A DNA stretch of 64,000 bases, from contig JALGQZ010000007.1 in assembly GCA_023105745.1 (NCBI GenBank), forward strand, positions 56,029,569 to 56,093,568, given 5' to 3'. A program made the translations under genes and the position numbers. The notes under the pieces were generated by a model. That model was not told the DNA's origin and did not search any database. It was given only the letters and a program-made list of their open reading frames with translations. Within the stretch, counting starts at the first letter, position 1. Each line of letters opens with the position of its first letter. Source of the DNA: Austropuccinia psidii. Its lineage: Eukaryota > Basidiomycota > Pucciniomycetes > Pucciniales > Sphaerophragmiaceae. Shown one piece after another: positions 23,888 to 33,961 of this stretch.

Positions 23888-24650
23888 CATAATTGCTTCT
23901 TTTCTTTCATTCATTTTATTCATTTCTCTCATTCTTCAATTATGATCTTTTCATGATTTTATGATTTTTATGATTTTTTCTCTCTCATTAATTTTCATCT
24001 CATTCTTTTCATTCAAATGAAAATTGATTCTCTTTCTCATTTCAAAATTTCTGCTGACCATTTCACTTTATCATTATCATCTTCATTTCTCTTTTTTGTC
24101 TGAATTCAGGTTTTTATCAGGTTATTTGAGTGGAATTATTTGGGTTAATTGATTATTCATTCAGGGATTTTATTGATTTGGGGTATTCAGTGATTTTGGA
24201 TTTTGGAAATTTCTCAAGATTCTTGATTTATTGATTGATTCCTCAAGACATTGATTTCACCTCAAGATTTTGAATTGACTTTGATTGAATTGATTTCATT
24301 GACTTGATTTGACTACTCAAGATAACTGATTTATCCTCAAGATTTGATTTAATTGATTGATTTGAATTTGATTCCTCAAGAAAATTGAATTGACTTTTGA
24401 AGATATTGATTGAATTCCTCAAGACTTAATTGATTTGATTTTGATTGACTTGATTTGACTTATTGATTGAAATTGATTATTCATAAGAATTTGACTTTGT
24501 CATCTTCACTCTTCAAGATTTATTCATATTGATTCACTTCAAGACTGTTTATTGATTCTTCAAGATCATCAAGATTCTCATTTAATTTGATTTGGTCAAG
24601 CCTTAATTTATTCAAAGTATCATCAAGTTTTTATTCATTCTTCTTTCATA
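23888..24650 (+). promoter_or_regulatory. El-7 leader, rich in CTCAAGA and TTGATT repeats
   Basis: A 763-nt leader between primer-binding site and gag. From about 24170 to 24640 it is built from alternating TTGATT and (C)TCAAGA words, about eleven of the latter. No ATG is seen between about 24020 and the gag start. This may hold a packaging or translation signal; that is inference. Confidence 0.5.
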
Positions 24651-26009
24651 ATGCCAGTTCAGCATAGCCCACCAGCCAAGAATACAAGATCCCAGAGACA
24701 TCAAGCTGTTCTCACTCCTACACCAAGGGCTCCTCTTGACCGCACACCATCAGTTCATCAACTGAGTGCAAATTTGGACAGAGGACCACCAATGGAAGGA
24801 GCAGCACCCTCCAGAAGAGGAGGTGTGAAGTCTAGAAGATCAAGATCATTCTCTGGACTATTGGGTGGTTATCCTGGTGTTTCTCAAGGGCCTAGAAGTA
24901 GATTGGGGGAAGCTGAAGATGAGGAGGGGGAGGAGTCTGTGGAAGAGGAAGAATCTGAGGAGACTGAAGTGGCAGCTGCCTTGGCAGGTGCTACTGAAGC
25001 TCCTGAGGCTCCAAATCTAGCCCTTTCTAATCAACCTTCTGTCTCTCAAGCTGAACCAAATTTCCTCAAGATGATGGAGCAAATGACTCAATTCATGGGA
25101 CAACTCACTCAAGCAGTTGCCCCCAGGGACAATTCCAAAGCCCCTGCTTTCAAGACTCCATCCATGAAGGCACCTGATTCTTTTGATGGTACTCAAGCTC
25201 ATAAGTTGAGAGGATTTATTCAATCCTGTCAACTAATTTTCCATAATGATCCAGCAAACTTCTTCTCTGACAGGAAGAAGGTTTTGTACTCAACTTCTTT
25301 TCTTACTGGTAGAGCTGGCAAGTGGATTGAACCTTACCTCTCAAATATTTCCAATGAAGATCCTTCCTACCTCCTCAATAATTGGCCATTGTTTGAATCT
25401 CAATTATTTACTCTTTTTGGTGACCCCAATGAAGTCAGGAAAGCTGAACAAGAGTTGGACAATTTGAGGATGAAGGAAAGTGGTCATGTATCCTTGTACA
25501 TTGCAGATTTCAGAAGCTTAGTGTCAAGAATTGGAGATTGGGGAGAAAGAGCTTACATTCATGTGTATAGAAGAGGTTTGGCATCAAGATTATTGGATCA
25601 ATTGGCTTCTCACCCTGGAACTTTTGACACTCTTCAAGAACTTATGGATGTCACTTTAGAATTAGACACAAGATATCATGAGAGGCAAAAGGAAAAGGGC
25701 AGTCATCAAGAGAAGAAGCCTCCAATCATTGGATCCAATTCCTCCAAGCCTCCTCCAAGTTCATCATCCAAGAAGCCTTATCACAATAAGAATAAGAAGG
25801 GGAAGAATTTTCAAATGTCCAAAGACAAGCCTCATGCTGCTCTCCTCAATAGGGACAACAAATTAATTGGTTCTGAAAAGGAGAGGAGGATTAAAGAAGG
25901 CTTGTGCAATTATTGTGGTGGAAAACACCCATTTGAAAAATGCTTCAAGAGGCCTGAGAATAGGCAAGGATCATCAGAAGGCTTCCCTAGCAAGCAGGGA
26001 AAAGCCTGA
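24651..26009 (+). CDS. gag of El-7, 452 aa
   Basis: Starts MPVQHSPPAKNTRSQ. Approximate layout: basic N-terminus; acidic stretch (EDEEGEESVEEEE) around residues 85-105; capsid region around 170-345 with SMKAPDSFDGT and SLYIADFRSL; lysine-rich linker; zinc knuckle CNYCGGKHPFEKC (CX2CX3HX4C, one residue shorter than the classical spacing) near 420-435. It forms the particle shell and binds RNA. The frame overlaps pol by 19 nt; the stop TGA is 26007-26009, just after the slippery heptamer. Intact. Confidence 0.93.
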   Translation: MPVQHSPPAKNTRSQRHQAVLTPTPRAPLDRTPSVHQLSANLDRGPPMEGAAPSRRGGVKSRRSRSFSGLLGGYPGVSQGPRSRLGEAEDEEGEESVEEEESEETEVAAALAGATEAPEAPNLALSNQPSVSQAEPNFLKMMEQMTQFMGQLTQAVAPRDNSKAPAFKTPSMKAPDSFDGTQAHKLRGFIQSCQLIFHNDPANFFSDRKKVLYSTSFLTGRAGKWIEPYLSNISNEDPSYLLNNWPLFESQLFTLFGDPNEVRKAEQELDNLRMKESGHVSLYIADFRSLVSRIGDWGERAYIHVYRRGLASRLLDQLASHPGTFDTLQELMDVTLELDTRYHERQKEKGSHQEKKPPIIGSNSSKPPPSSSSKKPYHNKNKKGKNFQMSKDKPHAALLNRDNKLIGSEKERRIKEGLCNYCGGKHPFEKCFKRPENRQGSSEGFPSKQGKA

Positions 26010-29000
26010 GTGGGAATCATGATGTGTTCAATGGTTCTCACTTATTTCCTTCAAGAGCACAATTGTGCACTCTGAATACTAGTGTCAAGAAATCTTTAAA
26101 ATTTCTTATTTTTTCTTCAATCTCTGATATTTATTATAGTATTCTCATTGATTCTGGTGCTAAAAACTCTTTTATTGCAAAGAATTTTGTTCTCAAGTAC
26201 TCATTGACCATGTCAGAGCTCCCTGAAAAGATTCCTCTTTTCATTCTGGATTCCAGTGAATCCACTTCCCTGTTCATCACTCATTATACCAAGTGGGTTG
26301 TTGATTTACCTTCCTTCCCAAGCTTTGAATGGGATTTCTTTATCATAGATTCACCCAAGGGAGAAGACCTAATATTGGGCTATGATTTTCTTTACCATTT
26401 TAATCCCATTATTGATTGGAAAAATGGATTGATCACCTATGATTCTAGTCATAAGGATTCTAGTGGCATTATTTCTTCTACTAGTAATGACTTATGCACT
26501 GCTGTCAACAGTGTTGCTCTGGTTGGTGAACTTAAGACACCTTCCCTTCCTCCTTCTGTCCATATCCCTTCCATTTTTCCCTCTCAGTCATTACTTCCAT
26601 TAAGAGATGAAGTCTTCAAAGAGATAAAAGATGTTGGAGAAGATGTTGCTATATCTTCACTTCATCTCTTTCAAGGGGATATGGACCTTCCTCCTTTATC
26701 TTTTCATGCCTCCCTGGAGGAGCAGTGGGATGAGGAGGAAGAGCCAGAAGAGATTGAAACTGTGCTGAAGGTAGTCCCTCCTGTTTATCACAAATATTTG
26801 GATGTATTCTCCAAAGTGAAAGCAGAGAAACTTCCTCCACACCGTGCCTGTGATCATCATATCGAACTGGAGGGTCTTCTACCTCCAGTTGGTGTTATCT
26901 ACTCTTTATCAAAGAATGAGTCAGAAACACTGCGGGCCTACATTTCAGAGAATGTAGAGAAAGGTTTCATCAGACCAAGCTCCTCCTCAACAGGAGCACC
27001 TGTCCTTTTTGTTAAGAAAAAGGATGGTGGTCTTCGTTTGTGTGTTGATTACCGCAAACTCAATGCTGTCACTAGGAAGAACAGGTATCCTGTTCCTCCA
27101 ATGAATCAGCTTCTTACCGCCTTTAACGGTGCTACTATCTTCTCCAAGATAGATCTGCGTGGTGCTTATAATCTCCTGAGAATTAAAGAGGGGGATGAGC
27201 ATTTAACTGCCTTTAGAACCAAATATGGCAGTTATGAGTATTTGGTTATGCCATTTGGCTTAACCAATGCTCCAGCTTCATTCCAAAATCTTGTGAATGA
27301 TATCTTTGCAGATTATTTGGATATTTTTGTTGTAGTGTACTTAGATGATATTATGGTCTTCTCTAGCTCTTTGGATGAACATGTTAAACATGTGGCCTCT
27401 GTTCTCCAAAGACTGAGAGACAATAATTTGTTTGCTAAAGCCTCCAAGTGTTTATTCCATGCCTCAAGTGTGGAATACTTGGGCTATGTTGTTTCAAGTG
27501 ATGGCCTCAAGATGGATTCTTCAAAAGTTCAACAAATCCTCAATTGGCCTCAGCCCAAGAACATCAAGGCCCTCCAATCTTTCCTTGGCTTTGCCAACTT
27601 TTATCGTCGTTTCATTAAAAATTATTCCAAAAAAATCTCTGCTCTCACTTCCCTTCTCAAAAAAGATTCTCCCTTCATCTTCAATGAGGAAGCTCTTAGC
27701 CAGTTTCAGATACTCAAAGAAGCTTTCACCACTGCTCCTATCCTCTCTCACTTTAATCCTTCTCTCCCAACTATTGTAGAGACTGATGCCTCTGATTATG
27801 CCTTGGGTGCTGTACTGAGTCAGGTGAATGACTCAGGAAAGCATCCCATTGCATTTGATAGTCGCAAGCTCTTACCAGCTGAACTCAACTATGAAATTCA
27901 TGACAAGGAACTCCTTGGCATAGTTTGGGCTCTCAAGCGCTGGAGAGCCTTTCTCCTTTCTCTTTCTGATTCTTTTGAGGTCTTGACAGACCATTGTTCT
28001 CTCCAATATTTTATGTCCTCTAAAGTCCTTACTCGTCGTCAAGCCCATTGGGCTGAATTTTTGTCTGAATTTCACTTTGTTATCACTTACCGCCCAGGCA
28101 GGCTGGCCACTTTACCAGATGCCTTGTCACGTCGGGACGGCGTGTACCCAGAGAGGGGGGTGGATTTCATCAGCAAGAATCCTCAAAACTTTCATCAAGT
28201 TCTCAAGCAAAATGAAATTCAAGAGTCAAGATTCTTTTCCATAAAAGTTGAAATGTTTTCAGATTTAGTTGATCAGATCCAAAGACAAGTATGGCAAGAC
28301 AAAGACTATAAGGAGATCCTCAAGAAATTAGCAAGAGGAGAATCAGTCCCAGACTATTCTCTTGAACCTCAAGCAAAATTATTATTGTTCAAAGATAGAG
28401 TAGTTATTCCAAGAAATCATGAAGTTCAATTGGACATTCTTCAAAGGCGTCATGACTCACCGTTGGCTGGCCATCCTGGCCAGGAGAAGACCCTCAAGCT
28501 CATCAAGAGGGATTTTTATTGGGCTGGCATGAATCAAATCATCAAGGACTATGTGTCCTCATGTCAGCAATGTTCAAGAAACAAGAACATCCACCATAAG
28601 AAGTTTGGATTACTCAAGCCTCTTCAAATTCCATCTGGTCCTTGGAATTCTTTATCAATGGACTTTATCACTCAATTGCCCTTGTCAAGCAACTTTGATT
28701 CAATCTTAGTAGTTGTAGACAGATTTTCAAAAATGGCAATATTTATTCCAACTTATTCAACAATCACTGCACTGGACTTAGCTCAAATATTCATTAATCA
28801 TGTCTTTTCCAAACATGGTCTTCCAATCAGTATTGTTAGTGATAGAGGTTCATTATTTGTTTCATCATTCTGGACCCAATTATGTCAGCAGCTCAAGATA
28901 TCAAGAGATCTTTCAACTGCATTTCACCCTGAAACAGATGGACAGACAGAGAGGGTAAATCAGATTCTAGAACAGTATCTTTGTATGTATGTCAGTTACC

Positions 29001-29725
29001 ATCAAGATGACTGGCACACCTGGCTCCCTCTGGCTGAATTTGCCTATAATAATGCAGAACATTCATCCACAAAGCAATCACCTTTTTTCACCATTTATGG
29101 AAGAAATCCCAGCTTTGACTCAATCCATGTTTCTCAAGATTCACCTGCTGGAAAGTTATCAACAAAACTCCAATCAGTACAGCAAGTTGTCAAAGAAGAA
29201 CTAGAGTCAGCAATAAGAAGATTCAAGAAGTATGCAGATAGAAATAGAGCAATTCCACCTGATTTCCAACCTGGGGACAAAGTATGGCTAGCCTCCAAGA
29301 ACATCAAGACAACAAGACCAACCAAGAAGCTCTCAGAAAGATGGTTGGGACCTTTTGAAGTTCTGAAGAAGATTGGCAGCCATGCATATCACCTCAAGTT
29401 GCCTCAACAATGGAAGTCAGTTCACCCTGTTTTCCATGTGTCCTTGTTAGAACCAGTGAAGCAATCAACTATCCCAAATCGACACCAATTGCCACCACCT
29501 CCAGTAATAGTGGAAGAGCAAGAAGAATGGGAAGTGGCTCAGGTTCTGGACTCAAAACTCAAGAGAGGTTCATTATGGTATTTAGTGGAGTGGAAAGGAT
29601 TCAATGAAGACCCAGAAAGAACAACTTGGGAACCAGCTTCCAACCTTACCAACTCCCCAGACCTTGTCAAGGATTTTCACACTTTGTATCCAGACAAGCC
29701 TGGCCCAAATGCCTCAAGAGTTTGA
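25991..29725 (+). CDS. pol of El-7: PR, RT, RNase H, integrase, chromodomain
   Basis: The frame is open from 25991; there is no good initiator near the start, so production as a Gag-Pol fusion is likely. Residues counted from 26024: protease ILIDSGAKNSF (Asp about 43); RT with YLDDIMVFS about 440; RNase H ETDASDYALGAVL about 586; integrase zinc domain HDSPLAGHPGQE...CQQC about 808-850; DDE core MDFITQLP, VSDRGSLF, ETDGQTERVN about 880-975; GPF module SERWLGPFEV about 1105; chromodomain (EEWEVAQVLDSKLKRG...LVEWKGF...TTWEP) about 1165-1225. Chromodomains direct chromovirus integration to marked chromatin. About 1240 residues, intact. Confidence 0.95.
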   Translation, partial: QAGKSLSGNHDVFNGSHLFPSRAQLCTLNTSVKKSLKFLIFSSISDIYYSILIDSGAKNSFIAKNFVLKYSLTMSELPEKIPLFILDSSESTSLFITHYTKWVVDLPSFPSFEWDFFIIDSPKGEDLILGYDFLYHFNPIIDWKNGLITYDSSHKDSSGIISSTSNDLCTAVNSVALVGELKTPSLPPSVHIPSIFPSQSLLPLRDEVFKEIKDVGEDVAISSLHLFQGDMDLPPLSFHASLEEQWDEEEEPEEIETVLKVVPPVYHKYLDVFSKVKAEKLPPHRACDHHIELEGLLPPVGVIYSLSKNESETLRAYISENVEKGFIRPSSSSTGAPVLFVKKKDGGLRLCVDYRKLNAVTRKNRYPVPPMNQLLTAFNGATIFSKIDLRGAYNLLRIKEGDEHLTAFRTKYGSYEYLVMPFGLTNAPASFQNLVNDIFADYLDIFVVVYLDDIMVFSSSLDEHVKHVASVLQRLRDNNLFAKASKCLFHASSVEYLGYVVSSDGLKMDSSKVQQILNWPQPKNIKALQSFLGFANFYRRFIKNYSKKISALTSLLKKDSPFIFNEEALSQFQILKEAFTTAPILSHFNPSLPTIVETDASDYALGAVLSQVNDSGKHPIAFDSRKLLPAELNYEIHDKELLGIVWALKRWRAFLLSLSDSFEVLTDHCSLQYFMSSKVLTRRQAHWAEFLSEFHFVITYRPGRLATLPDALSRRDGVYPERGVDFISKNPQNFHQVLKQNEIQESRFFSIKVEMFSDLVDQIQRQVWQDKDYKEILKKLARGESVPDYSLEPQAKLLLFKDRVVIPRNHEVQLDILQRRHDSPLAGHPGQEKTLKLIKRDFYWAGMNQIIKDYVSSCQQCSRNKNIHHKKFGLLKPLQIPSGPWNSLSMDFITQLPLSSNFDSILVVVDRFSKMAIFIPTYSTITALDLAQIFINHVFSKHGLPISIVSDRGSLFVSSFWTQLCQQLKISRDLSTAFHPETDGQTERVNQILEQYLCMYVSYHQDDWHTWLPLAEFAYNNAEHSSTKQSPFFTIYGRNPSFDSIHVSQDSPAGKLSTKLQSVQQVVKEELESAIRRFKKYADRNRAIPPDFQPGDKVWLASKNIKTTRPTKKLSERWLGPFEVLKKIGSHAYHLKLPQQWKSVHPVFHVSLLEPVKQSTIPNRHQLPPPPVIVEEQEEWEVAQVLDSKLKRGSLWYLVEWKGFNEDPERTTWEPASNLTNSPDLVKDFHTLYPDKPGPNASRV
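25997..26044 (+). promoter_or_regulatory. Candidate -1 ribosomal frameshift signal of El-7
   Basis: In the gag frame the last codons are CAG GGA AAA GCC TGA. G GGA AAA (25997-26003) is a canonical X XXY YYZ slippery heptamer. A stem follows after a 3-6-nt spacer: 26010-26016 (GTGGGAA) pairs with 26035-26041 (TTCTCAC), extendable to 26007/26044. Slipping -1 enters the pol frame, which is open from 25991. Known in retroviruses and many gypsy elements; not tested here. Confidence 0.7.
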
Positions 29726-30734
29726 TTATGGTGCTTGGTGGGGATTGGAGTTTATGAAAGTAAGTTCCTCTCCTGGCATGCACCTTTAAGGGGGTATTCT
29801 ACCCAAATTTGTTGTAAGCATCACCTTGGCCACTTTGTGAGCACTTGTCAATTCTTTGGACAGGTTCAGAAGGCCTTACAACATAATACCCTCAAGATTT
29901 GGACCTTTCACCAAGATTTGGCCCAATCCTTTCTTTTATTTTCTCTTCTTTCTTAAATCATGCCATAAATTATATTTCAAGACATTCATTATCAAATTCA
30001 TCTTATGGCATATTTCAATTTTCATTTATGGTGCTTGGTGGGGAGTGGAAGTTATGAAAGTAAGTTCCATCTCCTGGTATGCATCCCTGAGGGGTCTAAT
30101 TCTTGTAAAACATTACCTTGGCCACGCTGTGAGCATCAAATGCTTGGTTTTATCTTTCAGAACATTTTGGCCAAAATCAAGAATCTCACCACAAGAAGGA
30201 CAGCCCTCAGGAATTTCTTATTTCTTTCTTTACTCTCTTTTTCTCTCAATTCTTTTCATTTTTATTTTTTATTTTTATTCCTTTTACTTGTATCTTTTAT
30301 TTTTATTTTTATTTTCATTTTTATTTCTTATTTCAAAAAAAGCAGTAGTCATCACTCCCATATCACGTTTGGGGAGTCAATTCATTCAATAATCAAAGAG
30401 CAAAACACTAGTAATGGTAAAGACCACCTACAGATAATCCTCATCAAAACTTCTTCAAGTCAGCCTTAAACTCATTCCTTAAGATCAAAATTGAAAGCCA
30501 AAACCCAATCAGCAAGGTGTTTATGGCAATTGACCAATCAAGGAGGGGATAAGAAGAAGATGTTCAAGAAAAATAAAAATCAAGTTCATAGAAGAAATTT
30601 GTTCAAATGGCCCAATTGGCCAATTTCATCAAGATATGCACTTTGGCACAATGGGCCACATCAGACCTCAAAACATCAAAAAAAGCCATTTTTCATCAAT
30701 TCTCATCATAATATGCTTAGTTAGGCATATTGGC
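29726..30734 (+). repeat. 3' non-coding region of El-7 with a 300-bp-spaced direct repeat
   Basis: About 120 bp starting at 29727 (TATGGTGCTTGGTGGGG) is repeated with some divergence at 30027. A T-rich tract with TTTTATTT words follows at 30225-30335. Open frames here are low-complexity and not believable as genes. Confidence 0.6.
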
Positions 30735-31150
30735 AAATTTGCGCATTTTGCGCAATTTTGCGCATTTGCGCACTTTTGCGCAAAAGGGCCTTTTTTCTTG
30801 TCAAAAGCCTTCAAAAGGCCTTTTTGGCCATAATCATTATAATTGCGCATTTGCGCACTTTGCGCAAAAATGCGCAAAATGGCCAAAACCCACTTTTAGG
30901 CCATTTTCTCACAATAAATCAGTTTTTTCATCATTTTCACCAATTTATGCCAAATATGGCATATTTGCGCATTTGCGCATTTTGTGCAAAAATGCGCAAA
31001 ATGGCCAAAACCCACCTTTAGGCCATTTTTTCACAATATTTCAGTTTTTCAGTATTTTCACCAATTTATGCCACATATGGCATATTTGCGCATTTGCGCA
31101 TTTGCGCATTTTGCGCATTTTTGCGCAAATTGGCCAAAACCCCATTTATT
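30735..31150 (+). repeat. TGCGCA-palindrome tandem repeat in the 3' region of El-7
   Basis: Roughly 121-bp units (about 30842-30963, 30964-31084, then a partial copy) each contain runs of TTGCGCATTTGCGCA, GGCCAAAACCCA, TTTAGGCCATTTT and CAATTTATGCCA. TGCGCA is self-complementary, so each unit can fold into strong hairpins. This is G+C- and CpG-richer than its surroundings. Confidence 0.7.
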
Positions 31151-31570
31151 CACACTTTTAGGGATTTTGGCCAGGACTACTCATTTGGTCCAAAATTTCA
31201 ATTGTTGGCCACCTTATGCCAACACTCTAAAATTCAAAATTATGATGATTTCAAGTGGTCTTGGGACAAAAACCCAAATCAACCACCTTTCAAAAGCCAT
31301 GAGGACTCAAGAAAGTTGATGAAGACACTCAAGACAAGATTAAAGAAAATTTTATGAAGATTGAAGGCAGTTTTGAATGAACAGAGGAAATTCACAATCA
31401 AAATCAAGGGGAAAATACCTACAAATAGTCAAATGAAGATTTGGTTTGAGTATTGATTGAAGAAGAAGTTTTAAGGTGAAATCTTAAGGAATTGGGGGAA
31501 AGAACTGTTTGAATTGATTGCAAGCTCATCAAGACTCACTATACTTATGGTGCTCAGAGCTCACCACTTT

Positions 31571-32322
31571 CAAGAGGGGGATAATGTCACAGCCAAGGAG
31601 GCAGGGGCATTTCCAATCATCATCAGCAAATCATTATATCATGGATACCCTTCAGAACCCAATCAGCAAGGGGGTTTCATTCAATAATTCACCCAATACA
31701 GTTTTCATACCTCAATACAGTTCCATACAGGCAAGACTCAAATACAGGATTCACCAAATACAGGCCTGTCATCAATACAGGCGCAAATACCTGTATTGAC
31801 TGTATCACCTGTATTGGATTCACCAATACAGGATTCAATCCCACATCCAACTTCTTCCAGCATACAGGCCAGTATCTCAACACTCAAACTCCAAGGCTGG
31901 TATTTCTCACATATACCAGCCCCTCTTCACCCACCTGGGGGTTTTTCCCCCAGTTAATTAAAATAGTTGATTTATTATTTAATATTATTTTATTCTCACT
32001 TTTGGAATATTATTTTATTATTTACTAAGTTAGTCTTAGCCTTCCCTCACCTGTTCAGTAGAGTCCTGGTGGCCATATCCTTATTAATTCCTTTTCTCTT
32101 TTCTGAACAGGTTGAAACAGTGACTCAGGATTATTTGTGGTTGGCTCTTTATTATTGCTTTTGCTTTGTCTCTCTTATTTTTTATACTTATTATTTTATG
32201 ACTAGGAATTTATCCTCTTACTCCATTACTCTCATCATTTGAGTATTTCCTTTTGAGCCCTCCATAAGTAAGTCTGTTCACTGAGTGCCAGGCCCTCTTC
32301 ATTTAGAAGAGCCCCTGTGACA
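31571..32322 (+). repeat. Polypurine tract and 3' LTR of El-7
   Basis: CAAGAGGGGGATAA (31571-31584), then the LTR 31585-32322, one difference by eye from the 5' LTR over 738 bp. Confidence 0.95.
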
Positions 32323-32327
32323 AGGTC

Positions 32328-32531
32328 TATGGTCTCCCTTGACGCTTTTTTTCCTCATTGGAATTAGCCCAAAATGGGCCTAACTGGCCTACCAAACATG
32401 GTACACATCCCATGGGCCTCAAATGGCCCAAGATATTGATTTCTATTGAGCTTAGAGATTTAACTTAATTGATAAGTTCGAGTTTTTACATATCTGATTT
32501 AGTTGTTTTCTTCAAGTTCTTTTTTATTATT
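32328..32531 (+). other. Leader-like flank of a chromovirus relic
   Basis: AT-rich sequence between the El-7 target site and the relic gag, with a TGGGCCT/GGCCCA-rich stretch at 32380-32440. No gene recognised. Confidence 0.35.
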
Positions 32532-33290
32532 ATGCATTTCCAATACCAACCTCCTGCAAGAAATACCAGATTCAAGGATCCCATAGATAGTACAACACAA
32601 GATCCTCAAGTTAGTGCTAACTTTGATTTAGGACTCCCTTCTCAAGGAGAAGAACTATCTAGAATAGAAAATAAAAGACTTAGAACACCAAGATTTGTTT
32701 TTGGAGTTTTTGGTTCATTCAAATGCACCTCAAAGGCAAACATTCAAGGCCTTAGTGAATTTGGAAATGAGGAGGAGGGGGATTTTGTGGAAGAGGAAGA
32801 GTTTTATTATACTTAAGTCTTTTCTTTCCCGGAAGAGAGGACCAAATTTAGCTTAGTCTTCTCAGCCTGCCATTCTCGATACTGGAAAAGCTCTGTTGGG
32901 AATTCTCCAGAAGATCTCTCAATTCATGAGACAATCTCAAGTAGCTTTAAGAGCACCAGCCTTGAAGAAACCATTTATTAAGGAGCCAGAATGTTTTTTT
33001 TGGACTTACCCCTACATACTCAGAAGCGCTTTAAAGTCTTTCCAGATCATTTTCCATAATGAAAAGGCCAATGTTTCGGAATACAGGGATTAACAGCTCC
33101 ATACAACATCATTTCTCACTGGAGGGGTTTTCAAACATAGTGAGCCTTATCTTTTCAATCTCACCAAGATTTATTTCTCCTATCTTCTCAATAACTGCTT
33201 AATCCTGTGGCTCAATTCAATGCCAAAAAAAAATCTGCAAGGATTTTGCTATCCCAAGCCTCAAACTGTTGGATACATGATTTCTTTTTG
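32532..33290 (+). pseudogene. Chromovirus gag relic (El-8)
   Basis: Starts MHFQYQPPARNTRFKD, clearly related to the El-7 gag start MPVQHSPPAKNTRSQ, and keeps the acidic block (NEEEGDFVEEEE), FMRQSQ versus FMGQLTQ, and IIFHNEKANVSEYRD versus LIFHNDPANFFSDRK. Stops (for example at 32814-32816) and frameshifts break it, and similarity fades after about 33230. El-7 inserted just upstream of this older relative. Confidence 0.75.
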
Positions 33291-33433
33291 ATCTAAAAAT
33301 TTAATTTTTCCAATTTCTTTTTGTTTAATTCCCCAAAATGTACTATAGTGAAAGATTATAATAAGTAATTAAGCTGCAATGTTACACTACACAATTTCCA
33401 TTTTCAATTATGAAGCTTTAAATTCACATTCAC
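33291..33433. other. AT-rich spacer, nothing recognised
   Basis: No ORF or repeat similarity that I can support. Confidence 0.4.
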
Positions 33434-33467
33434 TGTCAGCCTGTGACTCCAACCAGAGCACCATCTT
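33434..33467 (+). repeat. First 34 bp of an El-6-type LTR, cut by El-9
   Basis: TGTCAGCCTGTGACTCCAACC matches the start of the El-6 LTR, then is interrupted by the El-9 LTR at 33468. Confidence 0.55.
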
Positions 33468-33961
33468 TGTGAGCCTTGAGGTATATTTTACATACCCAAA
33501 TAGACCACAATAACCTTAAAAATACCTTCTGAACTATGCATAACCCATAAGTCATGCATATATTCAAAAATCATCATTTTTGATTTCATAAAAGATGGAT
33601 AGCTTTTTATTGGGTAAGTAACTCCATGTATTTAAGACCAGATTTGGATTCCACACAAAATTCCACCTAGGGTAGCTCCATAGAGTGAATAACCTTAAAT
33701 GCACTCTTTGAGGTGGTATTATGGAAAATACTTCAATACCAAATCATCAATACCACATAAAAGATCCATTAAAAGTTTTGTTTTTCTCAATTTCACAACC
33801 AAATTGATGGGAATGTGAGAAATCCCATGCTACATATACACTAAGAATAGTGTTATGCATGTTTTTGGCACTTAATATTATGGTATCCTTACATACAATT
33901 TTGGTACACCAATAATGGATATCTCACTTGAAGCCTGAATTTCTATTTTGACATAAAAAAT
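33468..33961 (+). repeat. El-9 5' LTR, left piece
   Basis: TGTGAGCCTTGAGGTATATTT onward. Inverted match to 2946-3206 and to the El-4 LTR. Ends at the El-10 target copy AAAAT (33957-33961). Confidence 0.75.

Larger units (their letters stand above)
23135..32322 (+). mobile_element. El-7: complete chromovirus (Tf1/sushi-like LTR retrotransposon), 9.19 kb
   Basis: 5' LTR 23135-23872 and 3' LTR 31585-32322, both 738 bp, with a single difference seen by eye (CTTATC versus CTTATT). Target duplication AGGTC at 23130-23134 and 32323-32327. gag (24651-26009) and pol (25991-29725) are intact. Polypurine tract CAAGAGGGGGATAA at 31571-31584. The near-identical LTRs and open frames make it the youngest and most probably active element in the window. 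Confidence 0.97.

Noticed and set aside
30730..31357. Overlapping ORFs of 87-143 aa in the 3' region of El-7
   Set aside because: Translations of the TGCGCA tandem repeat in several frames; no non-repeat protein content.
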